Positions 17,003-25,466 are shown, numbered from the stretch's first letter. The stretch: 57,268 nt of DNA from an uncultured Halorubrum sp. (GCF_937146585.1 NZ_CAKZRO010000139.1:1-57268); one strand, 5' to 3'. Translations and numbers: made by a program. The notes: a model not told the origin generated them from the sequence alone.

Positions 17003-18347
17003 CGACCCCGACTCCGGCGCCGACGCGGACGCGCCGGCCGGCGACACAGACGCTCCCGCGGTCGAAACGGACGCTCCCGTCGACGAGGCGGACCCGATCC
17101 CGCCCTCGACCGCGACCGGGGGCCTCCGCGAGTACCTGCGGGACCACGCAGTCCACGCGGCCGTGATCGTTGGCTTCGTCCTGTATCCGCTCGCCTACGA
17201 AGCGCTGCTGGCGACGCCCGCGGCGCCGTTCGCGGAGGCGTTCCTCCCCGCGATCACGTTCATGGTCGTGGTGTTGTACATGGGGCTGTTCGCGATGAGC
17301 TTCGACTTCATCAGCGGCTACACCGGCTACCTCTCGTTCGGCCACGCCGCGTTCTACGGCACCGGCGCGTACTTCGTCGTCCTGGCCGCGAACGGGCAGA
17401 TCCCGGGGGTCCCGGGCGGGACGCCGTTCATGATCACGCTCCTGCTCGGCGCGGTGGTGGCCGGGCTGCTCGCGCTCGTCATCGGGTCGGTGTCGTTCCG
17501 GCTCACGGGCGTCTACTTCGCGATGATCACGCTCGGGTTCGCGCAGGTGATCTACGAGCTGATCCGCTCGTGGGGGTACGTCTCGACGAACCCGACCGAG
17601 GGCGCGACGGTGAGCGGCGACGCGCTCGCGATCGGCGTCCCCTTCGTCGACGCGCTCAGCCTCGACGTGGGGCGGCTCACCGGCGAGAGCGTCGAGAACC
17701 TGCTCGGCCTGGGGATCGACTTATCGACGACGGTGGTCTCGTACTACGCGCTCGGGATCGTCGTCGTCGTCTGCTACTTCGCGATGCAGCGGATCCTCCA
17801 CTCGCCGTTCGGGCGCGTGATGATCGCCATCCGCGAGAACGAGGAGCGCGCCCGCGCGGTCGGCTACCCGACCTACCGGTTCAAGCTGGCCGCGTTCGCC
17901 ATCAGCGGCTTCTTCGGGGCGATCGCCGGCGGCGTCTTCGCCGCCTACTCGCGCTCGGTCGCGCCCGACGGGACGTTCTACTTCCTCGTCACCGCCGACG
18001 CGCTGATCACGACGATCATCGGCGGGTTCGGCACCCTCGCGGGGCCGGTGTTCGGGACCCTGTTCACGCAGGGGTTAGAGGACGTCCTCTCGACCGAGAG
18101 CGGCGGCGTGGCGACCCTGCTGCGCGAGGGGCTCCCGGAGAGCGTCCTCCAGGCCGACCTCTTCGGGATCAGCCTGGAGCTGTTCGTCAACACCGCGGTC
18201 GACGGGCGCGCCCCGCTGTACCTCGGGATCATCTTCGTGCTGTTCGTGCTGTTCGTCCCGAACGGCATCCTCGGGACGCTGCGCGACCGGCTCGGCGGCA
18301 CCGTCGGGAAGCGGCTCCCGGACCACCTGCGGCGCTACCTCCGGTAG
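16992..18347 (+). CDS. livM: Branched-chain amino acid type ABC permease, LivM
   Basis: A 451-residue permease partner of LivH with around ten membrane segments. The core signature GYTGYLSFGHAAFYGTGAY is near residues 114-132 and the coupling loop is IRENEERARAVGYPTYRFK. An unusual N-terminal extension of about 45 residues is strongly acidic and Pro/Thr-rich, repeating the triplet DAP, and is probably cytoplasmic. Start is a GTG at 16992, inside the end of livH. Last gene of the liv operon; the KAS III gene follows after 125 bases. Confidence 0.92.
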   Translation: MAISDPDSGADADAPAGDTDAPAVETDAPVDEADPIPPSTATGGLREYLRDHAVHAAVIVGFVLYPLAYEALLATPAAPFAEAFLPAITFMVVVLYMGLFAMSFDFISGYTGYLSFGHAAFYGTGAYFVVLAANGQIPGVPGGTPFMITLLLGAVVAGLLALVIGSVSFRLTGVYFAMITLGFAQVIYELIRSWGYVSTNPTEGATVSGDALAIGVPFVDALSLDVGRLTGESVENLLGLGIDLSTTVVSYYALGIVVVVCYFAMQRILHSPFGRVMIAIRENEERARAVGYPTYRFKLAAFAISGFFGAIAGGVFAAYSRSVAPDGTFYFLVTADALITTIIGGFGTLAGPVFGTLFTQGLEDVLSTESGGVATLLREGLPESVLQADLFGISLELFVNTAVDGRAPLYLGIIFVLFVLFVPNGILGTLRDRLGGTVGKRLPDHLRRYLR

Positions 18348-18416
18348 GGTCGCGGGCCCGCGGCTCCGCGGTCCCCGTCGCGCGTCGCGACGGACCGCGA
18401 CGCTGACAGACGACAC

Positions 18417-18476
18417 ATGACCGACACCACACGACACGACGAACCGAATCGAACGCGGCGCGGAGGCGACGGATGA
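18417..18476 (+). CDS. Possible 19-residue leader ORF overlapping the KAS III start
   Basis: ATG at 18417 opens a 19-codon frame (starts MTDTTRHDEP, basic Gly-rich end) whose TGA overlaps the next ATG as ATGA. A GGAGG at 18462-18466 lies inside it, six bases before the downstream ATG. This could couple translation, or be a chance ORF. No family is recognisable and no protein evidence is available. Confidence 0.25.
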   Translation: MTDTTRHDEPNRTRRGGDG

Positions 18477-19525
18477 CCGTCGGGATCACCGGACTCGGGA
18501 CGTACGTCCCGGACGAGACGATCACGGGCGAGGCCATCGCGGCCGAGAGCGGGATCCCCGAAGAGGTCGTCGTCGAGAAGATGGGCGTCCGCGAGAAGCG
18601 CGTCTGCCCGCCGGACGGCGACCACGCGACCGACATGTCGGTGACGGCCGCCGAGCGCGCGCTCGCGGACGCCGACGTCGACCCGATCGACCTCGACGTG
18701 GTCCTCTATCACGGCTCCGAGTACAAGGACCACGTCGTCTGGTCGGCCGCGGCCGCGATCACCGACCGGCTCGGCGCGACGAACGCGTACGCGACGGAGA
18801 GCTACACGCTGTGTGCGGGCGCGCCGATCGCGCTCCGGCAGGTGACCGCGCAGCTGGAGACCGAACCGATCGACACCGCCCTGCTCGTCGCCGCGAGCCG
18901 CGAGGAGGACCTCGTCGACTACGGCAACGAGGACAGTTCCTTCATGTTCAACTTCGGCAGCGGCGCGAGCGCGTTCGTCGTCGAGGCGGCGGACGGGGAG
19001 TCGGAAGACGGTGAGACCGCCCCCTTCGGCGGTCGCGCCCGGGCCGTCGTCCGCGCGAGCGCGGCCGAGACCGACGGCTCGTTCGCCGACGACGTGGTGA
19101 TGCCGGCGGGCGGGTCGAAGCGCCCGCCGAGCGAGGAGACGGTCCGCGAGGGGCTCCACACGCTCGACGTCCCCGACCCGGACGGGATGAAAGAGCGGCT
19201 CGGCCCCGTCTCGCTGCCGGCGTACCTCTCTGTCGCCGACACCGCGCTGGAGCGGTCCGGGTTCGGCCGCGACGACCTCGACTTCGTCGCGCTCACCCAC
19301 ATGAAGCGGTCGTTCCACGAGCGCGTCCTCGACGAGCTCGGCCTCGACCCGGGCCGCGACGGCTACTACCTCGACGAGTTCGGCCACGTCCAGAGCGTCG
19401 ACCAGGCGCTCGCGCTGGAGCGCGGCGTCGAGACGGGCCGCCTCGAACCGGGCGACCTCGGCTGCCTGCTCGCGGCCGGCACGGGCTACACGTGGTCCGC
19501 GACCGTGATCCGGTGGCAGGGATAG
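18473..19525 (+). CDS. Ketoacyl synthase III / HMG-CoA synthase-like thiolase-fold enzyme
   Basis: A 350-residue thiolase-fold condensing enzyme of the FabH/HMG-CoA synthase type, expected to form a C-C bond (or acyl transfer) between acyl thioesters. Nucleophile C114 lies in SYTLCAGAP; H276 is in FVALTHMKRSF. The position of the usual third catalytic residue, Asn in the FabH motif GNTSAAS, reads FGHVQSVDQALAL, so H305 replaces it. Family layout is otherwise complete (start ITGLGTYVPDE, end LLAAGTGYTWSATVIRW). It follows the liv operon and is convergent with a MaoC hydratase. A GGAGG six bases before the ATG supports this start. Archaeal isoprenoid HMG-CoA synthase is a relative but a poorer match. 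Confidence 0.85.
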   Translation: MTVGITGLGTYVPDETITGEAIAAESGIPEEVVVEKMGVREKRVCPPDGDHATDMSVTAAERALADADVDPIDLDVVLYHGSEYKDHVVWSAAAAITDRLGATNAYATESYTLCAGAPIALRQVTAQLETEPIDTALLVAASREEDLVDYGNEDSSFMFNFGSGASAFVVEAADGESEDGETAPFGGRARAVVRASAAETDGSFADDVVMPAGGSKRPPSEETVREGLHTLDVPDPDGMKERLGPVSLPAYLSVADTALERSGFGRDDLDFVALTHMKRSFHERVLDELGLDPGRDGYYLDEFGHVQSVDQALALERGVETGRLEPGDLGCLLAAGTGYTWSATVIRWQG

Positions 19526-19552
19526 CGCGCCGCCGAGAGCGCTCAGCGCTCC

Positions 19553-19960
19553 CTACGCGGACTCGTGCGGCAGCGAGAGCACCGTCGCCTCGCCGGAGAG
19601 GACGCGCTCGTCGCGCTCGGGAACGGTCGCGGTCGTCTCGACGACAACGCGGTCGCCGCCGAGGTCGTCGATGACGCTGACGCTCGCTTCGACCGTCTCG
19701 CCCGGATACACCGGCTTCTCGAAGGACATCTCTTGAGAGAGGTAGACGATGTCGCCGGAGAGCCGGGCGAGCGCCGCGGAGACGACCGCCGCCGAGAGGA
19801 TCCCGTGCGCGACGCGCCCGTCGAACATCGTCTCGGCGGCGTACTCGTCGTCGAGGTGGATCGGGTTCTCGTCGCCCGACAGCGCCGCGAACGCCTCGAT
19901 GGTCTCTTCGGTGATCGCTACTTCGTGGGTCGCGGTCTCGCCGACCGTCGCGACTGGCAT
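19553..19960 (-). CDS. MaoC-like (R)-specific enoyl-CoA hydratase
   Basis: A 135-residue single hot-dog-fold hydratase that adds water to an enoyl-CoA to give (R)-3-hydroxyacyl-CoA, used in fatty acid or polyhydroxyalkanoate metabolism. Catalytic D30 and H35 are in SGDENPIHLD, followed by ETMFDGRVAHGILSAAVVSA, the usual hot-dog helix. Start ATG at 19960 gives the standard N-terminus (MPVATVGETATHEV). It is convergent with the KAS III gene, 27 bases away, and both could work on the same acyl-CoA. Confidence 0.9.
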   Translation of the reverse strand: MPVATVGETATHEVAITEETIEAFAALSGDENPIHLDDEYAAETMFDGRVAHGILSAAVVSAALARLSGDIVYLSQEMSFEKPVYPGETVEASVSVIDDLGGDRVVVETTATVPERDERVLSGEATVLSLPHESA

Positions 19961-20085
19961 ACCGACTAGACGCGCGCCGACCGCCTCAACCCCGTGGTTC
20001 AGCCTCGAACCCGCGGCGCGGCGCGCTCGGAACGCTTCGCGGGGTCGACGCGCCAGAATCGCACCGCGAGGGGGACGCGCCCCGA

Positions 20086-21318
20086 TCAGTCGTCCGCCGG
20101 CGCGTCGACAACGTCGGCGTCGGTGGGGTTCGCGCCGCCGTACGCCTCGACGAGCTCGTCCAGCCGCGCCGGGTCGTCTGCGTGGGCCAGCGGCTCGCTC
20201 GCCGTCTCGCAGGCGGCGTCGACGCCGAGGCTGTCGCAGACCTCGTCGGCGGTCGTCTCGGCCATCTGGCGGTAGGTCGTCAGCTTGCCGCCCACGACGC
20301 TGTACAGCCCGGCCGCGTCGTCGCGCTCGTGGTCGAGCAGCGTGAACCCGCGCGAGATCCCGCGGCGGTCCGACCCCGCCTCGTCGGGCGAGTACAGGGG
20401 GCGGACGCCCCACCACGTCCTTACCGTCGGGGCGTCGGCGACCGCGGGGAGCATCGCGGCGCACTCCTCGACGGAGCGCTCGACCTCCCAGTCTTCCGTC
20501 TCGTAGTCGTCGGGGTCGGAGACCGGCACGCTCGTCGTCCCCAGCACGACCTCGCCCTCGTGGGGCACGACGATGTCGCCGTCGTCGGGGTCGCGACACC
20601 GGTTCAGCACGGGCGGCGCCCCGTCGTACTCCACCGAGACCATCACGCCCCGGCTCGGGGCCATCCCGACCTCGACGCCGGCCATCTCGGCGATCGAGTC
20701 GGCCCACGCGCCGGTCGCGTTGACGACGACCTCGGGCGACAGCGCGTCGTCGACCGCGCCGCCGACCCGGACCGTCTCGACCGCGCCGTCGCGGACCGTC
20801 ACGTCCTCGACCGGCGCGTGCGGATGGACGGTCGCGCCGTGGCGCTCTGCGTCCGCGGCGTTGGCCGCGACCAGCCGGGAGGGGTAGATGACGCCGTCCG
20901 GGACGCGGAACGCCTCAGCGACCTCGTCGGCGAGGCCCGGCACCGCCTCGCGGGCGGCGGCGCCGTCGAGCCGTTCGGTCTCGATGCCGATCGCCTCGCA
21001 GGCCGCGATCTTCTCCTCGAAGTAGTCCGGGTCGTCGCCGTCGAGCCGGACGAACAGGCCCCCGGTCTCCCGGACGCACGCGCCGGCGATATCGCGGAGC
21101 GTCCGGTTCTCGACGATACACTCCTCGGCCCCCTCGGCGTCCGCCTCGGCGTAGCGGGCGCCGCTGTGGAGGAGGCCGTGCGAGCGCCCGGAGGTGCCGC
21201 CGCCGAGGCCGCCGCGGTCGACGAGCGTCACGTCGACGCCGCGCATGGCGAGGTCGCGGGCGATCCCGGTGCCCGTCGCGCCGCCGCCGATCACCAAGAC
21301 CGTCGAGTCGTCGCTCAC
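20086..21318 (-). CDS. GlpA-like FAD-dependent glycerol-3-phosphate dehydrogenase, short form
   Basis: A 410-residue flavoprotein of the DAO/GlpA family, which oxidises glycerol-3-phosphate to dihydroxyacetone phosphate at the membrane. The FAD loop is GGGATGTG (11-18), followed by GGGTSGRSHGLLHSGARYA, and the C-terminal FAD contact is YSVVGGKLTTYRQMAE. Full GlpA proteins carry a C-terminal BFD-type [2Fe-2S] domain of about 120-170 residues; here the protein ends shortly after the FAD domain and no glpB or glpC follows. It may be a soluble or alternative form. GTG start; an upstream 28-codon ORF overlaps it by four bases. Confidence 0.8.
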   Translation of the reverse strand: MSDDSTVLVIGGGATGTGIARDLAMRGVDVTLVDRGGLGGGTSGRSHGLLHSGARYAEADAEGAEECIVENRTLRDIAGACVRETGGLFVRLDGDDPDYFEEKIAACEAIGIETERLDGAAAREAVPGLADEVAEAFRVPDGVIYPSRLVAANAADAERHGATVHPHAPVEDVTVRDGAVETVRVGGAVDDALSPEVVVNATGAWADSIAEMAGVEVGMAPSRGVMVSVEYDGAPPVLNRCRDPDDGDIVVPHEGEVVLGTTSVPVSDPDDYETEDWEVERSVEECAAMLPAVADAPTVRTWWGVRPLYSPDEAGSDRRGISRGFTLLDHERDDAAGLYSVVGGKLTTYRQMAETTADEVCDSLGVDAACETASEPLAHADDPARLDELVEAYGGANPTDADVVDAPADD

Positions 21319-21401
21319 GCGACGGTCACCCGGGTTGGCGCGGGAGCGTGCTCCGCCGCGAGACGCCGTCGATTCCGGTCACTGTCGATCATGCCATACA
21401 T
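21315..21401 (-). CDS. Possible 28-residue leader ORF overlapping the GlpA-like start
   Basis: A 29-codon frame starting MYGMIDSDRN ends in a TGA that overlaps the GTG start of the GlpA-like gene (GTGA). A GGGTGA ribosome-binding-like sequence near its end lies just before the GTG. Sequence is basic in the middle and resembles no family. Real, chance, or an N-terminal remnant; low confidence. Confidence 0.25.
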   Translation of the reverse strand: MYGMIDSDRNRRRLAAEHAPAPTRVTVA

Positions 21402-21499
21402 ACGCATTCCGCGCACTTGAGACTGCCGTCGAACGAGGGAGAAAACCGGTTTCGAAAGGGTGTTACCGGCCGAATTCCGGATCCGGCCGCGACGGCGGC

Positions 21500-21733
21500 T
21501 CAGCGCGGTCCGCCGGCGTCGGCGGGGCAGGTGTCGACGCCGAGCACGGAGTAGAGGCCGCAGGTCCCGGTCGCGGCGGTCGCGAGCATCGCGAGGGCGA
21601 CGACGCCGAGCACCGGGGCCGCGACCGCGGGGAGGGGCCCGGAGCCCGCGAGGGTGGCTAACGAGGCGGCACCGGCGACGGCACCGACCGCAGTCCTGAC
21701 GCGCTTGTCCATCGCACCGACGTTTTGGTTCAT
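21500..21733 (-). CDS. DUF2892 (YgaP-type transmembrane) small membrane protein
   Basis: A 77-residue membrane protein. Two transmembrane segments (VGAVAGAASLATLAGSG and APVLGVVALAMLATAATG) precede the diagnostic tail TGTCGLYSVLGVDTCP with two cysteines. DUF2892 domains often travel with rhodanese or sulfur-redox genes; a double rhodanese lies 6 kb away. The N-terminus MNQNVGAMDKRVR fits the family, supporting the ATG at 21733. A 19-base palindrome sits directly in its promoter region. Confidence 0.85.
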   Translation of the reverse strand: MNQNVGAMDKRVRTAVGAVAGAASLATLAGSGPLPAVAAPVLGVVALAMLATAATGTCGLYSVLGVDTCPADAGGPR

Positions 21734-21741
21734 ACTTCACA

Positions 21742-21760
21742 ATACGGCTCACGGCCGTAT
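21742..21760. promoter_or_regulatory. 19-base palindrome in the DUF2892 promoter
   Basis: Inverted repeat ATACGGC, five bases, GCCGTAT, spanning 9 to 27 bases upstream of the DUF2892 ATG, on top of where TBP would bind on a leaderless mRNA. The arms are perfect. A repressor responding to redox or metal is a plausible binder by analogy with other DUF2892 genes. Confidence 0.5.
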
Positions 21761-21792
21761 GAACCTTTCCACCGCCGACTCGCCTCTCGCGT

Positions 21793-23415
21793 TCACCCGA
21801 ACTCGTCGAGGCCGGTCTGCGAGGTCGCGTCGGCGTCGTCCCCGTCCGCCTCGGCCGGCCCGCCGTGGTCGGCCGCGATCGACCGCGCGGCCCCGAGACC
21901 CCCCGACAGCGACGCGCGGCGGGCGATTTCCTCGTCGCCGAGCCGCGCCGCCGCCGCGCCGTGGACCGCGCCGTAGCGCTCGCGGAACTCCAACCGGGCC
22001 CGTTCGTAGTCGGCGACCGGGTACGGGTAGTCCTCGCCGATGCGCACGCCGACCTCGCGCTGGACCGCGAGCGGCGTCTTCTCGGGGGCGTCGAGGTGCG
22101 CGGCGGGGAGCGGGTCGAGCTCGGGGACCCACCGCCGGACGAACTCGCCGTCGGGGTCCTGATCGCGGACCTGCTTGCGGGGATCGTACAAGCGCAGTCC
22201 CGGGCGGCCGACCAGCCCGCACTGCGACTGCCACTGGGTGTAGTTGATCGCGGGGTCGCCGTCGATCAGGTGCTCGTAGAAGTGGTCGGCGCCGATCCGC
22301 CACGGCTGCTGGAGGATTTGGAAGTAGACGCTCGCGCACAGCGCCCGCATCCGGAAGTTCAGCCACCCCGTCTCGCGCAGGCAGCGCATGCTCGCGTCGA
22401 CCATCGGGAACCCCGTCTCGCCGCGCTTCCACGCCGCGACGAGGTCCGGGTCGTGCCGGTCGCGGTTGAACCCCTCGTACACCGGGTTCACCGCGCGGTC
22501 GAGCCACCCCGGCCAGTCGAGCAGCTTCTGCGTGTAGTGGCGGTTCCAGAACAGCCGCGAGACGTACATCGACTTCCCGCGGCCGTCCGGCGCGCGCTCG
22601 TCGACGTGGCGGTGGACCTCGCGGACCGACAGACAGCCGAACCGGAGGTACGCCGAGAGGCCGCTCGTCCCCTCGCGGGCGTCGAGCGGCGAGGAGATCG
22701 ACCCCGGGTACTCCCCGATCGCCTCCGCGAACGCGCGGAGCCGGTCTCTCGCCGGGCCGCGTCCGCCCGTCGGGACGCGCGTCTTCGTCGGGGCGACGTC
22801 GTACGCGTCGCTCGCGCGGTCGGGATCGATCGCCGTCTCGACGCGCTCGACCGCGACCGACCGGGGGTCCCAGTCGAACGGGTCGGCGGCGAACCAGGAC
22901 TCGACGCGGTCGCTCCAGTCCTCCCGAGGTCGGTCCGCGTCGCGGACGAGCCCGTCGCCCGCGACGAAGTCGACGCCGAGCCGCTCGCGGGCGCGCTCGT
23001 CGCGTCGCCGGCCGTACCGCCCACTCGGCGTCGCGGTCGCGACGGCGTCCCAGCCGGCGTCGACGAACCGCGAGAGCACGTCCAGCGGGTCGCCGTGGCC
23101 GTACGTCAGCCCCGCCCCGCCCACGTCGCGGTACTGGCGGTCGAGGTCGCGCAGGCAGTCGTGGAGGAACTCGACCCGGGCGTCGCAGGCCGCCCCGCGC
23201 TCGTCGTAGAAGGCGGGGTCGAAGACGAACAGCGGGACGATCCGGTCGGCATCCGCCGCGGCCGCCGCGACCGCGGGGTTGTCCGCGATCCGCAGGTCGT
23301 CCCGGTGCCAGACGACGGTGCCCGGCTCGTCCGGGGCGTCGTCAGCCCGGGAGAGCGACCGGATCGCATCCGGAGCGGGCGTCGTCGGGAGCGGCGCGTC
23401 CTCGCCGGTGGCCAT
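21793..23415 (-). CDS. Photolyase/cryptochrome family FAD protein
   Basis: A 540-residue protein of the DNA photolyase/cryptochrome family, which repairs UV-induced pyrimidine dimers with blue light or acts as a photoreceptor. The N-terminal antenna domain begins VVWHRDDLRIADNPA; the FAD domain contains ETGFPMVDASMRCLRETGWL and DGDPAINYTQWQSQCG. In class I CPD photolyases this last stretch reads ANNGGWQW; here the first Asn and the proximal Trp are kept but the second Trp is lost. About 25 residues at the N-terminus and 50 at the C-terminus are acidic extensions. Repair versus signalling cannot be decided from sequence. Confidence 0.9.
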   Translation of the reverse strand: MATGEDAPLPTTPAPDAIRSLSRADDAPDEPGTVVWHRDDLRIADNPAVAAAAADADRIVPLFVFDPAFYDERGAACDARVEFLHDCLRDLDRQYRDVGGAGLTYGHGDPLDVLSRFVDAGWDAVATATPSGRYGRRRDERARERLGVDFVAGDGLVRDADRPREDWSDRVESWFAADPFDWDPRSVAVERVETAIDPDRASDAYDVAPTKTRVPTGGRGPARDRLRAFAEAIGEYPGSISSPLDAREGTSGLSAYLRFGCLSVREVHRHVDERAPDGRGKSMYVSRLFWNRHYTQKLLDWPGWLDRAVNPVYEGFNRDRHDPDLVAAWKRGETGFPMVDASMRCLRETGWLNFRMRALCASVYFQILQQPWRIGADHFYEHLIDGDPAINYTQWQSQCGLVGRPGLRLYDPRKQVRDQDPDGEFVRRWVPELDPLPAAHLDAPEKTPLAVQREVGVRIGEDYPYPVADYERARLEFRERYGAVHGAAAARLGDEEIARRASLSGGLGAARSIAADHGGPAEADGDDADATSQTGLDEFG

Positions 23416-23528
23416 GCGTTGCTCCCGTTAGGCGTTCCCGTCGCATGGGCCTGTCGGCCGGGGGCGGACGCGCCGCGGTCGCGGGCACGGGAAACGTTGA
23501 ATAGGGTTCCGCCACCGTACTTTCACGG

Positions 23529-25427
23529 ATGTCTGACACAGACGAGACCGACGTACTGCGCGAACTCGCTTCGCTGCCGACGATCGCGAGCCCGCGCGTG
23601 TCCCCGGACGGCGAGACGGTCGCCCTCTACTACGACGTCACCGGTCGCAACGAGCTCCACCTCCTCGACGTCGCGGACGGCTCGCTGGAACAGCTCAGCG
23701 ACGGCGACGTGCCGCGCTCGGTCCGCGCCGGCTTCGAGTGGGACCCGAGCGGCGACCGCCTCTTCTACCACCGCGACGAGGACGGCGACGAGCAGCACGA
23801 CGTGTGGGCGATGTCGCTCGACGGCGAGAGCGAGCCCGTCGTCGAGATGGATGGCCAGATCCGACTCAACGACGTGAGCGAGGACGGCGAGACGCTCCTC
23901 CTCGGCTCCAGCCGGGGCGGCCAGATGAACCTCTACCGCTACGACGTGCCGAGCGGCGAGGCGACGAAGCTCACCGAGTACGACCGCGCCGTCGCCGCCG
24001 GCGAGCTGTCGCCCGACGGCGACCGCATCGCGTACGCGACCAACGAGACGGACACGTACGAGAATATGGACGTCTACGTCGCGGACGCGGACGGCTCGAA
24101 CCCGCGGAACCTCGACGTCGGCGACCTCGGCGCGGAGGCCGCCTCGATCGACTGGGGGCCCGACGGCGACCGCCTGCTCGTCAACGACAACAGCGCCGAC
24201 CTCGGACGGGCCGGGATCGTCGACCTCTCCGACGGCGTCGGGAACGCGACGGTGACCTGGTTCGGCGAGGGCGAGTTCGAGGAGGGCGCGAGCCACTTCC
24301 TCGAGGGCGGCGACCGGTTCGTCGCGAGTCGGACGCGCGGGGCCGTGACGGTGCCCGTCGTCTACGACGCCGACACGGGCGAGAGCGACGAGCTCGACTT
24401 CCCGGCCGGCGTCGCCAACGTCGCTGAGGGGCGGCTGGCCGACGACGACCTGCTCGCGTACCGGACCACGTCGAGCCGCCGGCCGGAGCTGGTCGCGTAC
24501 GACCTCGACGCGGACGAGACCGAGACGGTGCTCGGCGCGGAGTACGGTCCGTTCGACCCCGACGACTTCGTCGAGCCCGAGACGGTATCGTTCACCTCCG
24601 ACGGCGTCCCCGAGACGCCGGCGCGGGCGGTCGACCACGACCCCTACGAGGAGTTCGAGATCGAGGGCCTGCTGTTCGACTCCGGCCGCCGTCCGTCGCC
24701 GCTGATCGTCAACCCGCACGGGGGTCCGCGACACCACGACATGCGCCGGTTCAGCTACCGCGTCCAGTTCCTGCTCTCGCGCGGCTACTCCGTGCTCCAA
24801 GTGAACTACCGCGGCTCCACGGGCCGCGGCCGCGAGTTCGTCGAGGAGCTGTACGACGACTGGGGCGGCGCCGAGCAGGGCGACGTGGCGACGGGCGCCG
24901 AGCGCGTCCTCGACGAGTACGACTGGCTCGACGAGGACCGCGTCGCCGTCTACGGCGGCTCCTACGGCGGCTACTCCGCGAACTGGCAGATGGTCCAGTA
25001 CCCGGACCTGTACGCCGCCGGGATCACGTGGGTCGGCGTGAGCGACCTGTTCGACATGTACGAGAACACCATGCCCCACTTCCGGACGGAGCTCATGGTG
25101 AAGAACCTCGGCGAGCCGGACGAGAACGAGGCCACCTACCGGGAGCGCAGCCCGGTGAACTACGTCGAGAACGTCGACGCGCCGCTCCTCATCGTCCACG
25201 GGGTCAACGACCCGCGCGTCCCGGTCTCGCAGGCGCGGATCCTCCGCGACGCGCTCGACGAGGCCGGCTTCGAGGAGGGCGACGACTACGAGTACGAGGA
25301 GCTCGGCGAGGAGGGCCACGGCTCGGGCGACATCGACCAGAAGATCCGCTCGCTGGAGCTGCTCGACGACTTCCTCGACCGCCGGATCGGCGCGGAGCGC
25401 ACCGCCGTCGCCTCGCCGGACGACTGA
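23529..25427 (+). CDS. S9 family serine peptidase (acylaminoacyl or prolyl oligopeptidase type)
   Basis: A 632-residue peptidase with an N-terminal WD40/TolB-like propeller (about residues 20-370) and a C-terminal alpha/beta hydrolase domain. The catalytic triad is S478 in GGSYGGYSA, D561 in HGVNDPRVP and H597 in EEGHGSGD. The propeller restricts access to short peptides, so it probably trims oligopeptides in the cytoplasm. No signal peptide is seen. Highly acidic, as expected in a salt-in cytoplasm. A weak GAATAG box lies about 30 bases before the ATG. Confidence 0.94.
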   Translation: MSDTDETDVLRELASLPTIASPRVSPDGETVALYYDVTGRNELHLLDVADGSLEQLSDGDVPRSVRAGFEWDPSGDRLFYHRDEDGDEQHDVWAMSLDGESEPVVEMDGQIRLNDVSEDGETLLLGSSRGGQMNLYRYDVPSGEATKLTEYDRAVAAGELSPDGDRIAYATNETDTYENMDVYVADADGSNPRNLDVGDLGAEAASIDWGPDGDRLLVNDNSADLGRAGIVDLSDGVGNATVTWFGEGEFEEGASHFLEGGDRFVASRTRGAVTVPVVYDADTGESDELDFPAGVANVAEGRLADDDLLAYRTTSSRRPELVAYDLDADETETVLGAEYGPFDPDDFVEPETVSFTSDGVPETPARAVDHDPYEEFEIEGLLFDSGRRPSPLIVNPHGGPRHHDMRRFSYRVQFLLSRGYSVLQVNYRGSTGRGREFVEELYDDWGGAEQGDVATGAERVLDEYDWLDEDRVAVYGGSYGGYSANWQMVQYPDLYAAGITWVGVSDLFDMYENTMPHFRTELMVKNLGEPDENEATYRERSPVNYVENVDAPLLIVHGVNDPRVPVSQARILRDALDEAGFEEGDDYEYEELGEEGHGSGDIDQKIRSLELLDDFLDRRIGAERTAVASPDD

Positions 25428-25466
25428 CCGGGCGACCGCGGGGAGGCGACGCCCGTCCGACGGGAG

